The notes beneath the pieces are model-generated. The model ran no database searches, had not been told where the DNA came from, and worked only from the letters and a program-made list of their open reading frames with translations. DNA of 64,000 nt, taken from contig CP091137.1 of the NCBI GenBank assembly GCA_021582295.1, forward strand, positions 1,630,001 to 1,694,000. Direction: 5' to 3'. The DNA comes from Candidatus Thiovulum stygium. GTDB lineage: Bacteria > Campylobacterota > Campylobacteria > Campylobacterales > Thiovulaceae. Positions within the stretch are counted from its first letter, which is position 1. Each line of letters begins with the position of its first letter. The position numbers and the translations under genes were made by a program. This document shows, in pieces, positions 26,441 to 35,041 of the stretch.

Positions 26441-28138
26441 ATGGAAATAGAACAAAAACGACTAAAAGAATTAATTAAGGATTCAGCTAAAAATTTATCA
26501 ACTATTAATATAATGTTAAAAAATGGCTTAATTTCGATAGATGATTTGAATGAATTCATAGCAAACAGTATAATTATTGGTGAAAGTAATATTTCTGAAA
26601 TCAGAAATTATCCTTTTGTTAATAAAGATCAAATTATAAAAATAGTCTCGACTAAATTGGGTTATAGTTATATCGATTTAGATAATCTTGATTTTAATTA
26701 TAAATTTGCTATTAAATTACCTTTTCAAAGAATTGTTAAATATTCAATTTTGCCAATTGAAGAGGGTAAAGATTTTGCAACTGTTGTTTTTTCTGATCCA
26801 CTTGATGTTGAAGCAAAAGATTTTATTCAAAGAACAGTTAATAAAAAATTAAATATCTTTGTTGCCTCTGAAGAACAGATAAAAGAATATATTAGAAAAC
26901 TTGAAATCGAAAAAGGCATGAAAGATGTAATTATTAAAATTCGTCGAGCGATTTCAACAACATTTGAAGAAAATAAAGATAGTTCTGCTATTCTTGAATT
27001 AATTGAACTTGTTGTAAAAACATCAATAGATTTGAGAAGTAGTGATATTCATATTGAACCTACTGAACATAGTTGTATTATTAGAAATCGAATTGATGGT
27101 GTTTTGATGAGAACTTTCTTATTTGAAACAGATATTTATGCACCTTTAGCTTCAAGAATTAAATTATTAGCAAATCTCGATATTGCAGAAAAACGATTAC
27201 CTCAAGATGGTAGATTTGCTTATAGTATTGGAAATTCAAATTATGATTTTAGGGTTTCAACTCTTCCGATAGTTTCTGGGGAATCGATTGTTATTCGTAT
27301 TCTCGATTCAAGTAAAGCAATGATAAATTTAAATAATACTGGTATGATTCCTAATAATTATAATCGCTTTTTTAATTGTCTTAAATCTTCTTATGGTATA
27401 GTTCTAGTTACTGGCCCAACTGGTAGTGGAAAAACAACAACTTTATATGGAGCTTTAAACGAAATTAAAAGTGTTAAAGATAAAATTATTACTGTTGAAG
27501 ATCCAGTTGAATATCAAGTTGAAATGATTCAACAAGTTAATGTAAATAAAAAAGCAGGTTTAGATTTTGCAAAAACTTTAAGAGCTATTTTAAGACAAGA
27601 TCCAGATAAAATAATGATTGGTGAAATTCGAGATCATGAAACTTTGAGAATTGCAATCGAAGCAGCACTAACTGGACATCTTGTTTTATCAACTTTACAT
27701 ACAAATGATGCTATTGCTTCGATAGCCAGAATGTTAGATATGGGTATTGAACCATATTTATTAGGTGGAGCTCTTGTTGCAATTCAAGCTCAACGACTTG
27801 TGAGAAAAATTTGTACAAAATGTAAAAAAGAGATAATTATTGATCCAAAAAGTTTAAATAAAAAAATTGTCCATCTTTTACCAAATGATTTTAAATTATA
27901 TAAAGGTGAAGGTTGTAATAGTTGCTCTTTTAGTGGCTATTTTGGTCGTGAAATGATTTGTGAAGTTCTTGAAATAACTGACAAGATTTCATCTTTAATT
28001 AGTGCAAATGAATCAAAAGATAAAATTCTCGAAGAAGCTCGAAGTTACGGATTTAAGACTATTCTTGAAGTTGGTGTGATTAAAGCTTTAAATGGAATTA
28101 CAACAATTGATGAGGTCTTAAGAGTAACTAAATCTTGA
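26441..28138 (+). CDS. PilB/GspE-type secretion or pilus assembly ATPase
   Basis: 565 aa hexameric ATPase that powers extension of type IV pili or type II-like pseudopili from the cytoplasm. N-terminal GspE-II/MshEN-like domain (about 1-150), N2 domain with SSDIHIEPTEHSCIIRNRIDG, Walker A TGPTGSGKTTTLYG (about 324-337), Asp box EDPVEYQ, Walker B DKIMIGEIRDHET, His box LSTLHTNDA, and a zinc tetracysteine motif (CTKCKK ... CNSCSFSGYFGR). In Campylobacter the related CtsE ATPase is needed for natural transformation. Partner inner-membrane and secretin genes are not in the window; a pseudopilin gene is 1.7 kb downstream. Octamers at 26412 and 28109 flank or end the gene. Confidence 0.9.
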   Translation: MEIEQKRLKELIKDSAKNLSTINIMLKNGLISIDDLNEFIANSIIIGESNISEIRNYPFVNKDQIIKIVSTKLGYSYIDLDNLDFNYKFAIKLPFQRIVKYSILPIEEGKDFATVVFSDPLDVEAKDFIQRTVNKKLNIFVASEEQIKEYIRKLEIEKGMKDVIIKIRRAISTTFEENKDSSAILELIELVVKTSIDLRSSDIHIEPTEHSCIIRNRIDGVLMRTFLFETDIYAPLASRIKLLANLDIAEKRLPQDGRFAYSIGNSNYDFRVSTLPIVSGESIVIRILDSSKAMINLNNTGMIPNNYNRFFNCLKSSYGIVLVTGPTGSGKTTTLYGALNEIKSVKDKIITVEDPVEYQVEMIQQVNVNKKAGLDFAKTLRAILRQDPDKIMIGEIRDHETLRIAIEAALTGHLVLSTLHTNDAIASIARMLDMGIEPYLLGGALVAIQAQRLVRKICTKCKKEIIIDPKSLNKKIVHLLPNDFKLYKGEGCNSCSFSGYFGREMICEVLEITDKISSLISANESKDKILEEARSYGFKTILEVGVIKALNGITTIDEVLRVTKS

Positions 28139-28446
28139 ACATAAAAAAGATAAAAGAACAACTTCTACTTCAAACTTATCTAATTCCTTTTTATTTTTTA
28201 GTTTATATGATGGCATTTTATGATCCAATTCATAAAGAAATTTGGTCAGAATTAGACTTTAATAAAACTATGGTTATGAAAACAGCTTTAGAAATTGTAG
28301 AAATCTTAGGCGAACCTAGTCAATTTGAATTAAGAGAAGGCAAAATCATGGTTTTAGATTATTATGATATAGTTTATTCAAAAAAACGAGAAATTCGTTA
28401 TAAATTTGTAAGATTAATTATGTTTAGAAAAATAGAAAATTCTTAA
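28135..28446 (+). CDS. Hypothetical protein following the PilB-like gene
   Basis: 103 aa, TTG start overlapping the stop of the ATPase gene by 4 bases. One hydrophobic segment at about 10-28 (LLQTYLIPFYFLVYMMAF), then a compact soluble region (ALEIVEILGEPSQFELREGKIMVLDYYDIVY). The latter resembles the small SmpA/OmlA-like beta-alpha fold only loosely, and I do not assign it. Translational coupling suggests a role in the same pilus/secretion system. Confidence 0.6.
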   Translation: MNIKKIKEQLLLQTYLIPFYFLVYMMAFYDPIHKEIWSELDFNKTMVMKTALEIVEILGEPSQFELREGKIMVLDYYDIVYSKKREIRYKFVRLIMFRKIENS

Positions 28447-28520
28447 GTTTTCTATTTTCATTTAAATTAATTAAATTATTGCACGATATACATTTCAACT
28501 AAAAAATATAAGGTTAAAAT

Positions 28521-29174
28521 ATGAGTCTTTTTTCACATAAGAGATTAGCTTTGTTATCAACAGCGGTTTTATTTGCATTAAGTGGTTGTTCTACATCTAG
28601 CGAAACTCCTTCAGATATTCCAGGATTAACAAAAAAAGAGGCGGAAAAATATTTAGAACAAGATCCAGATAAATGTTATGAATCAGGTGTTATTGCTCCA
28701 TCTTGGGTTTGTGATCCTTTTATTGAAGGTGGTCTTGGTGCAGTTGGTTCAGCTCAAGCAAATCCACTTGGACGACAATTCCAAACAACTGAAGCAATGG
28801 CAAATGCTCGAGATATGTTAGCACGAGAATTAGGCACAAAAGTTAAAAATATATTTAAAAATTTTTCTCAATCAACTGGAGTTGGTGAAGATCAAACTGT
28901 TGAAAAAGTTGCTGCCAATGTTTCAAAACAAATTGCAAACGAAAATATCGAAGGTGCAAGACAAAAAAATCGATGGATTGCTCCAGATGGAACTCTTTTT
29001 GTTCATGTAATTTTAGATCCAAAAGGTGTAGCAGATTTTAAATCAAAAACAAAAGACAAAATTAAAACTTCACTTAAAAATGAACAAGCTTTATATCAAC
29101 AATTTGTAGCTAAAAAAGCTATGGAAGAATTAGATAACGAAATTGATAAAATCGAAAAAGAGATAAATCAATAA
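28521..29174 (+). CDS. LPP20-family outer-membrane lipoprotein, FlgP-like
   Basis: 217 aa lipoprotein with signal peptide and lipobox LFALSGC (Cys about 23). The central LPP20 domain runs about 55-170 (APSWVCDPFIEGGLGAVGSAQ, TTEAMANARDMLARELGTKVKN, RQKNRWIAPDGTLFVHV). In Campylobacter FlgP is a member of this family and forms the basal disk of the flagellar motor; that role here is inference. A C-terminal coiled-coil tail (about 180-217) carries YQQFVAKKAMEELDNEI, which is echoed in the next gene. First of three consecutive lipoprotein genes. Confidence 0.82.
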   Translation: MSLFSHKRLALLSTAVLFALSGCSTSSETPSDIPGLTKKEAEKYLEQDPDKCYESGVIAPSWVCDPFIEGGLGAVGSAQANPLGRQFQTTEAMANARDMLARELGTKVKNIFKNFSQSTGVGEDQTVEKVAANVSKQIANENIEGARQKNRWIAPDGTLFVHVILDPKGVADFKSKTKDKIKTSLKNEQALYQQFVAKKAMEELDNEIDKIEKEINQ

Positions 29175-29177
29175 CAA

Positions 29178-29378
29178 ATGAAAAACTTGATATTTTTATT
29201 TTCAATTTTAACTTTTTTAACCGCTTCATTTAGTTTTTCTGGTTGTAGTGCAACTGAAGAAATAGTTGAACAGAAACCTCAATTAAATTACTATCAGAAA
29301 CGAGAAAAAAGTCTATATCAACAATTTAATGCTAAAAAAGCCCTTGAAGATCTTGATGAACAAATAGAGAAAGAATAA
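29178..29378 (+). CDS. Small lipoprotein
   Basis: 66 aa. Signal peptide with lipobox SFSGC (Cys about 23), and a C-terminal tail YQKREKSLYQQFNAKKALEDLDEQIEKE that matches the end of the preceding lipoprotein. It lacks the LPP20 core, so it looks like a partial duplicate reduced to the lipid anchor and helical tail. Three bases separate it from the previous gene and one from the next. Confidence 0.72.
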   Translation: MKNLIFLFSILTFLTASFSFSGCSATEEIVEQKPQLNYYQKREKSLYQQFNAKKALEDLDEQIEKE

Positions 29379-29379
29379 A

Positions 29380-29823
29380 ATGAGATTTCTTGTTATTTCT
29401 TTATTAGGAGGAATTATCTATCTTTCTGGTTGTGGAAGTAAGAAAATTAATAACGAAAATAAAGTATCAAGAACTCAACAATCAGATCAAAAACCTTTTT
29501 GGATAAGTGATCCTCAAACTCATTCAGCTATTCAAGGAAAAATTTATGGACTTGGATATTCTCGTGACCACATACACGGAAATAGAGCTAAAAGACAACT
29601 TGCAATTTCAACAGCTATTAATGAAATTGCCAATCAAAAAGGTGTTAAAGTTAATAGCGAACTTGAAATGTTTCAAAAAGGTGGTGAATCTGTAAGTTCC
29701 CCTGAAAGTGCTATACAGTTATATTCTGTTCAAACAGTTGAAGGTAAAACTGTAAATGCTAAAATTATTGAAAGTTGGGAAGACCTAAATACAAAAGAGT
29801 TATGGATCTTAATGGCTGAATAA
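29380..29823 (+). CDS. LPP20-like lipoprotein
   Basis: 147 aa lipoprotein with lipobox YLSGC (Cys about 18). The mature part (KPFWISDPQTHSAIQGKIYGLGYSRDH, AKRQLAISTAINEIANQKGVKV, TKELWILMAE) is a compact LPP20 domain. Likely works with the upstream LPP20 protein at the outer membrane, by analogy with FlgP and its neighbour in Campylobacter. Followed by a hairpin convergent with the pseudopilin gene. Confidence 0.78.
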   Translation: MRFLVISLLGGIIYLSGCGSKKINNENKVSRTQQSDQKPFWISDPQTHSAIQGKIYGLGYSRDHIHGNRAKRQLAISTAINEIANQKGVKVNSELEMFQKGGESVSSPESAIQLYSVQTVEGKTVNAKIIESWEDLNTKELWILMAE

Positions 29824-29831
29824 AGAGTTAT

Positions 29832-29870
29832 ATTAAATATATGTAAATTTAAAGCTTACATATATTTAAT
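29832..29870. terminator. Bidirectional terminator hairpin after the lipoprotein operon
   Basis: Perfect 15-base inverted repeat (ATTAAATATATGTAA / TTACATATATTTAAT) with a 9-base loop in the gap between convergent genes. Confidence 0.7.
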
Positions 29871-29871
29871 T

Positions 29872-30543
29872 TCAAAAACTTCTAGGTTTTATATCTCCTT
29901 CACCTATATTAGTGGAGATATACTTAAACTGAAATTCAAAACCGTTGATTATAGATTCTTTACCAGTTAATTTTATAAACTTAAGATTTGAACTATTTTC
30001 ATCTAATTTTAAATTATTTTCATCTAATGATAAATTGATAAAAGATGAATTATTATCAAATATTTCATCTTTTATATAAAAAACAGAAACATTAAAATTA
30101 AAATTTTCAGTTTTGACATTATTTGTATTATTAAAATCATCGATATCATCTCTTATAGTCTTATTATTCTCATCGATATCATTTGAATCATTAAAATCTA
30201 TTGAAGCAAATCTACTATGATTAGTATCAGTTTCAAAATATAGTCTATTTTCATTGTAATTTCTTGAGATTAAATTATCACTTTTTCTTGTAAAATGAGA
30301 ACTATTCGTATCTAAAATTCGCATAATATACTTATCATCTTCATAAACATTTTCGTCCCAAGGCAAACTTAAAATCAGAATAGTATGTTTTAATCCAAGA
30401 AATAAACTATTTTTATATACAACTTCGTGAGATATATTATCAATTGATTTTAATAAAGATGGAATTGGAGTTAAAATAGTTGCAATAATTACAATAGAAA
30501 ATAGGATTTCTATTAGAGAAAAGCTCTTACGAAATCCAGACAT
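29872..30543 (-). CDS. Type IV pilin-like / pseudopilin protein
   Basis: 223 aa with a class III-type N-terminus: short basic leader MSGFRKS followed by FSLIEILFSIVIIATILTPIPSLL, with glutamate at position +5 of the predicted mature protein as required for methylation and assembly. The residue before the cleavage site is Ser rather than Gly, which is unusual. The rest is very rich in Asn, Asp and Ser and predicted to lie outside the inner membrane. It may be a minor pseudopilin served by the PilB-like ATPase at 26441. Adjacent to, but convergent with, the lipoprotein genes. Confidence 0.72.
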   Translation of the reverse strand: MSGFRKSFSLIEILFSIVIIATILTPIPSLLKSIDNISHEVVYKNSLFLGLKHTILILSLPWDENVYEDDKYIMRILDTNSSHFTRKSDNLISRNYNENRLYFETDTNHSRFASIDFNDSNDIDENNKTIRDDIDDFNNTNNVKTENFNFNVSVFYIKDEIFDNNSSFINLSLDENNLKLDENSSNLKFIKLTGKESIINGFEFQFKYISTNIGEGDIKPRSF

Positions 30544-30553
30544 TTTAAAATTT

Positions 30554-31381
30554 TTAATTATCTATTTTTGATAAAATCGAGTTTTTAAGTTTTTTATATC
30601 GTTGCATTACATTTCCTTCAATAGAACCTATATCACTAGATATAATAACTCCGCCTTTTGTTACTGCATTATCAGAAATAATAGTTATATTTTTTAAATT
30701 TGAGAGACCAACTCGAACAGATTCATAATCATTATTATTAACATGAATTTTAATTTCTTTAGCCTCTTCTATTTTTTTTATAAGTGCATTTGATAAATTA
30801 ATGGCAACACTGCCACTATTAAAACTTAATTCACTTTCGATAACCTCTTTAGCAATTTCTATTGAAGTTTGAACAAGCTCTTTTTCGAAACCATTTAAAA
30901 GAGATGAGAAGTTTTTAGATAATTCATCTAATTTTTTTATAGAACTTTCTAATTGAGAGAGTTTGGCTTTATAAAAATTATCAATTTCTGTATGAGCTTT
31001 TGTTTCACCATCTCTAACTCCTTTAACATATGAATCATCTTTAGATCGTTTCATTTCATCTCGAAAAAGTCCCTCTTGAGTGGTTAATTTGCCTTGAACT
31101 TTAATTAATTCTTCAGATAATTTATCGCTTTTTTCAAGAAGAATCGAAACCATTTTATCTTGCTGTTCTCGATCTTTTTCTATATTTGTTGCTGATGAGG
31201 TTATAGAATTAGTAGTTTGTTGAGTCTGATTTTTTTGCGAATTTAAATTTTTATTAGAATAAAGAGGTTCAAAACCATCATCACTATTTTGCTCTTTTAT
31301 AATTTGTGTTTTATCTAATTCGCCAAAAATATATGGACTTATTGAGTGTTTAGTTTTATCCGTATTTCTAATGATTCCCAT
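30554..31381 (-). CDS. fliH: Flagellar assembly protein FliH
   Basis: 275 aa, FliH/YscL family. FliH regulates the export ATPase FliI and docks it at the C-ring. The N-terminal region (about 1-80) is variable; a long helical segment (about 85-160, with KLSEELIKVQGKLTTQEGLF) is followed by the conserved C-terminal domain (ELVQTSIEIAKEVIESEL, IKIHVNNNDYESVR, ITKGG-like VTKGGVIISSDIGSIEG). Located apart from other flagellar genes; the next gene downstream (pseudopilin) is 10 bases away on the same strand. Confidence 0.83.
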   Translation of the reverse strand: MGIIRNTDKTKHSISPYIFGELDKTQIIKEQNSDDGFEPLYSNKNLNSQKNQTQQTTNSITSSATNIEKDREQQDKMVSILLEKSDKLSEELIKVQGKLTTQEGLFRDEMKRSKDDSYVKGVRDGETKAHTEIDNFYKAKLSQLESSIKKLDELSKNFSSLLNGFEKELVQTSIEIAKEVIESELSFNSGSVAINLSNALIKKIEEAKEIKIHVNNNDYESVRVGLSNLKNITIISDNAVTKGGVIISSDIGSIEGNVMQRYKKLKNSILSKIDN

Positions 31382-31411
31382 AATAATTCTCCAAAATTTA
31401 TAATTTGCTTA

Positions 31412-32350
31412 TCATTTTACGATAAGGGTGCTACCAACTCTATTATCGACTTTGACAAAAATTCTAATTAAATTTTTGGTTAATTTTATAGGTTGTTTAA
31501 ATTGAATTTCAGCGATATCACCTTTAATTCGTGTTGGTTGCCAAGCACCAATTCCAGAAACATATATTTCAGCTTTTTCAGCTCCCGAAGGTATTCTTAC
31601 AATAACTTTTCTCAATAAATCATCTTCAGGATATTTTAAAGGTTCGAGCCATTCTGTTTTTAGATATTTTAAGCCAAGAGTTTTTTTAATATCAGTTTCA
31701 TTTTGAATAGGAGTTCTATAAATAAAATTTAAATCAGTTTCATTACTAACTGCACCAGTTGATTGATTAAAAATAGCATCAAACCCAAAAGCAGATATAA
31801 CCTCATTTGTCTCATAACTATATTCTCCATAAGGATATGAATAGTATCTTGGAACTTCCTTTAAATGAGTTTTATAACTTTCGATAGCAAATTGAGTATC
31901 TCTCATAATAGAAATTGGATCTAAATGTGTTAAATGTTTATGAGAATATGAATGAATCGCGATTTCACCAAATTTTGATAAATGTTTAACTTGAGACCAA
32001 CTTAAATATTCTGGATAATTTTTCTCAATAGCTTCGATATAAATAAAAAGTGTAAAAGGATAATCAAATTCTCGGAATAGTTTTAAGCCATGTTCATAAA
32101 AACTTTTATAGCCATCATCAATAGTAAAAGATATCAATTTGCCTTTTTCACTATTTGCTAAAAGTTGAGAAAGTGGCACAACTTTATAACCGTGATCTTT
32201 TAAAAATTGAAAATCTTCGCGAAGTTTATTAGTTGAAATAGAAGTTGAAGTAAATTGAGTTTCGTTAAATCGATGTAGCACAAAAATATGCGAATCTCCC
32301 CAAATGAATGAGGAGATAAAAATAACAAAAGTTGAAAGCCTTTGAAACAT
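31412..32350 (-). CDS. Secreted polysaccharide deacetylase (NodB fold)
   Basis: 312 aa with a short signal peptide (about 1-18). The NodB catalytic domain shows motif 1 ISFTIDDGYKSFY (Asp-Asp metal/base pair) and motif 2 IHSYSHKHL (metal-binding histidines), plus YSYPYGEYS. This is the metal-dependent carbohydrate esterase 4 type, removing N- or O-acetyl groups from peptidoglycan or exopolysaccharide in the periplasm. A C-terminal beta domain of about 90 residues has no recognised name. It starts 5 bases after secG. Confidence 0.86.
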   Translation of the reverse strand: MFQRLSTFVIFISSFIWGDSHIFVLHRFNETQFTSTSISTNKLREDFQFLKDHGYKVVPLSQLLANSEKGKLISFTIDDGYKSFYEHGLKLFREFDYPFTLFIYIEAIEKNYPEYLSWSQVKHLSKFGEIAIHSYSHKHLTHLDPISIMRDTQFAIESYKTHLKEVPRYYSYPYGEYSYETNEVISAFGFDAIFNQSTGAVSNETDLNFIYRTPIQNETDIKKTLGLKYLKTEWLEPLKYPEDDLLRKVIVRIPSGAEKAEIYVSGIGAWQPTRIKGDIAEIQFKQPIKLTKNLIRIFVKVDNRVGSTLIVK

Positions 32351-32355
32351 AGGGC

Positions 32356-32973
32356 TTATTTTGTTGAGTCGTTAGACTCCATAATTGTGTTTGGAGTATT
32401 TGCTGTTTCTATTTTAGTTTCAACAATTGGCTGAACTGCTGTTTCTATTTTAGTTTCAACAATTGGCTGAACTGCTGTTTCTATTTTAGTTTCAACAATT
32501 GGCTGAACTGCTGTTTCTATTTTAGTTTCAACAATTGGCTGAACTGCTGTTTCTATTTTAGTTTCAACAATTGGCTGAACTGCTGTTTCTATTTTAGTTT
32601 CATTATTAACAGTTTTATTCATATCATCTTGATTTAATAAGAGTGTTGAATTATCTTCAATAACTGGAATTACTGGAGTTGGTAATTCAATTTGTTTTGT
32701 TGGAAAAGTTGGAACAATTGAGACAGAATCTAAAACAGTTGCCGAATGGCTTTTATTATAAATATAACCTAATCCAACAGTATTCGCAACGAATAAAAAT
32801 CCGAATATAAAAGTTAATTTTGATAAAAATGGAGTTGGTCCTTTTGCACCAAAAATAGATTCATTTGTTCCACTATAAGCTCCAAGTCCAATACTAGAAC
32901 TTTTTTGAAAAAGAACAACAATCGTGACGAATGTTGCTAAAACAATTTGAGTAACTATTAAAAAGGTTGTCAT
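32356..32973 (-). CDS. secG: Protein translocase subunit SecG with tandem-repeat tail
   Basis: 205 aa; SecG alone is about 75-120. The N-terminus (about 1-75) has the two membrane spans and the SIGLGAYSGTNESIFGAKGPTPFLSKLT loop typical of SecG, an accessory part of the SecYEG channel. The C-terminal extension holds six 12-residue repeats of the form VETKIETAVQPI (about 119-190), encoded by 36-bp DNA units that look identical (see 32388-32604). The extension is acidic and probably disordered in the periplasm or cytoplasm. Confidence 0.88.
   Translation of the reverse strand: MTTFLIVTQIVLATFVTIVVLFQKSSSIGLGAYSGTNESIFGAKGPTPFLSKLTFIFGFLFVANTVGLGYIYNKSHSATVLDSVSIVPTFPTKQIELPTPVIPVIEDNSTLLLNQDDMNKTVNNETKIETAVQPIVETKIETAVQPIVETKIETAVQPIVETKIETAVQPIVETKIETAVQPIVETKIETANTPNTIMESNDSTK
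32388..32604. repeat. 36-bp tandem repeat inside secG
   Basis: Six head-to-tail 36-bp units, the outer ones slightly diverged. Each unit preserves the frame, so copy-number changes would lengthen or shorten the protein by 12 residues without breaking it. Confidence 0.9.
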
Positions 32974-33012
32974 GTGAAAAATTCCTGTAAAACTTCTAAT
33001 TTGTAGATATTT

Positions 33013-33052
33013 CCGCTCTTTTTTTAGAATTTTATTTTAATTTTAAGAGCGG
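33013..33052 (-). terminator. Hairpin between prfA and secG
   Basis: CCGCTCTT (33013-33020) pairs with AAGAGCGG (33045-33052) around an AT-rich loop, just after the prfA stop on the reverse strand. The stem is G+C-rich for this genome. No long T run follows, so it may attenuate rather than end transcription. Confidence 0.5.
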
Positions 33053-33071
33053 TAAAGTTTAGAAATATAAT

Positions 33072-34139
33072 TTAATTTTCTGTTGCTTTCATTGCTTCAG
33101 CTTGATAATAAGAATCAGCAGGTTCAATTAAATCATCGAGAAGACCGCCTGATAAAATTTCATCAAGACGATATAAAGTTAATCCTATTCTATGGTCAGT
33201 AATTCGATTCTGTGGATAGTTATAAGTTCTAATTCTTTCACTTCTATCACCAGAACCAACTTGAGCTGAACGACTAACTCGTTCTATAGCCATTTGTTCT
33301 CTTAATTTAATATCGAATAATCTAGCTCTAAGAACTTTTAAAGCTTTATCTTTATTTTTATGTTGAGATTTTTCATCTTGATTTATAACGACAATACCAG
33401 TTGGAATATGAGTAATTCGAACGGCACTATCAGTTGTATTTACAGATTGACCACCATTGCCAGAAGCTCTCATAACATCAATTTTTAAATCGTTTGGACC
33501 TAAATCAATTTCGACCTCATCAGCTTCAGGCATAATTGCCACTGTAATTGCAGAAGTATGTATTCGACCTTGAGATTCAGTTGCTGGAACTCGTTGAACT
33601 CGATGTGTACCACCCTCATATTTTAAACGACTATAAACTAAGTTGCCTTTTACAAGAATAACAGCTTCACGATAACCGCCAAATTCACCTTCACTTATCG
33701 ACATTACTTCAGTTTTCCAACCTTTAGAATCGATATATCGCAAATAAGCATTTAATAAATTGCCAACAAAAATAGCTGCCTCATCACCACCTGTTCCAGC
33801 ACGAATTTCTAAAAATACATTTCTTGTGTCATTTGGATTAGTTGGTATTAAAAGTTTTTTAATTTGCAATTGAAGTTTTTCTTCTTGAATTTCAAGTTCT
33901 TTTAACTCTTCTTTGGCAAGTTCGCCAAGTTCAGGATCAAAAATTAACTTTTTATTTTCTTCAATAGAATCTAAAGTATATATATATTTTTTCGCATTTA
34001 ATACTAATTCTGACATATCTTTCTGTTCTTTAGACAGTTGAGTCATTCTTTTAATATCAAGCAAAATATCAGGAGAGACAAGTAGAGAGGATATCTCCAA
34101 GTCTCGATTAATAAATGGTTGTAGCCTCTCTCTAAGCAT
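33072..34139 (-). CDS. prfA: Peptide chain release factor 1
   Basis: Reads UAA and UAG and releases the finished chain. 355 aa, full length. The codon-reading PAT tripeptide is seen in [18 protein letters not shown] and the catalytic GGQ in [16 protein letters not shown] (about residues 226-241). A standard RF1 argues against general reassignment of UAG, which matters for the in-frame TAG in the LRR gene at 52428. Follows rpsT by 25 bases. Confidence 0.97.
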   Translation of the reverse strand: MLRERLQPFINRDLEISSLLVSPDILLDIKRMTQLSKEQKDMSELVLNAKKYIYTLDSIEENKKLIFDPELGELAKEELKELEIQEEKLQLQIKKLLIPTNPNDTRNVFLEIRAGTGGDEAAIFVGNLLNAYLRYIDSKGWKTEVMSISEGEFGGYREAVILVKGNLVYSRLKYEGGTHRVQRVPATESQGRIHTSAITVAIMPEADEVEIDLGPNDLKIDVMRASGNGGQSVNTTDSAVRITHIPTGIVVINQDEKSQHKNKDKALKVLRARLFDIKLREQMAIERVSRSAQVGSGDRSERIRTYNYPQNRITDHRIGLTLYRLDEILSGGLLDDLIEPADSYYQAEAMKATEN

Positions 34140-34164
34140 TATATAAAAATTCTAATAAATATAA

Positions 34165-34446
34165 TTATGCAGATACAGGAGTTGCTGATAATTTATTTAC
34201 AAGTTTTGCTAATCTACTAACTTTTCTTGAAGCTGTCTCTTTTTTAAAGAAACCTTTATTTACATATGAATGAAACGATTGATTTACAACTTTTAATTTT
34301 GCAACTGCAAGTTCTTGATTTCCGCTTTCAACAGCTTCTCGTAATTCTTTAGAGATATTTTTAACTCTTGTTCGATAATATCGATTTTGTTCTGTTTTTT
34401 TAAGAGTCTGTCTAGCTCTTTTTTCTGCTGACTTGTGGTTAGCCAT
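34165..34446 (-). CDS. rpsT: 30S ribosomal protein S20
   Basis: 93 aa; primary 16S rRNA-binding protein of the small subunit. The N-terminal [27 protein letters not shown] is diagnostic, and the rest is helical and lysine-rich. A GGA ribosome site precedes the ATG. Upstream of prfA, an order common in Campylobacterota. Confidence 0.96.
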   Translation of the reverse strand: MANHKSAEKRARQTLKKTEQNRYYRTRVKNISKELREAVESGNQELAVAKLKVVNQSFHSYVNKGFFKKETASRKVSRLAKLVNKLSATPVSA

Positions 34447-34503
34447 CTAAATTCCTTTATATTTTTAATTTGATCCTGAAATTATATCAAGAAAATATAT
34501 TAA

Positions 34504-35011
34504 CTATTTTCTTTTCATCTTATCTTTTAACCAAGCGACTGTTAAATGTGCTGGTTTAGTTTCATTTTTTTGCTCAATAATATTATTTGCTTTTATATTT
34601 TGACTATCTTTTTCTTGATTTTGATTTTGTGGTGTTGATAAAACTGGAACTGTAACAGCTACTGAATTTAAATTTAAATTTGAATTGACATTCTGTTTTG
34701 TTAAAGGCTTAACTGGTGGAACAAAATCTTCATTTAATAATTCGCGATTATCTTTAAAACTTTTTTGCTGAACTTTTTGATTTGAAGTTGAAATTGAAAT
34801 TGGATTTTGAGTTATAGTTGTAGTTTGACTAGATTGAACAACATTTGGAATATATAGCTTTTATTTGACTATCGCTTTTATTATTTGAATTTATATCAAC
34901 TTGAGAAACAACTTTATTATTTGACATTTTTATAATTTCTTCTTTTGTTGCTCGTTCAATAATTTCAGCAACCTCTCGATTGAGAGTTCCAACTTCTTTA
35001 TCAAGTCTCAT
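34504..35011 (-). CDS. Low-complexity hypothetical protein, frameshifted
   Basis: No family recognised. The start frame codes MRLDKEVGTLNREVAEIIERATKEEIIKM then a polar linker (60 codons), and stops at 34829. In the next frame a coherent coding segment continues (IPNVVQSSQTTTITQNP through HLTVAWLKDKMKRK) to a stop at 34504-34506. Removing one base near the A4/T4 run at 34859-34862 joins the frames into a protein of about 168 aa: helical N-terminus, Gln/Asn/Ser/Thr-rich middle, basic C-terminus. Lies between murC and rpsT, same strand; role unknown. Confidence 0.55.
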
Positions 35012-35041
35012 ATATTTATATCCATATTTTATAACTTTATT

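Noticed and set aside
32388-32604. CRISPR-like regular repeats
   Set aside because: Units are contiguous 36-mers without spacers and stay in frame with SecG; this is a coding tandem repeat.
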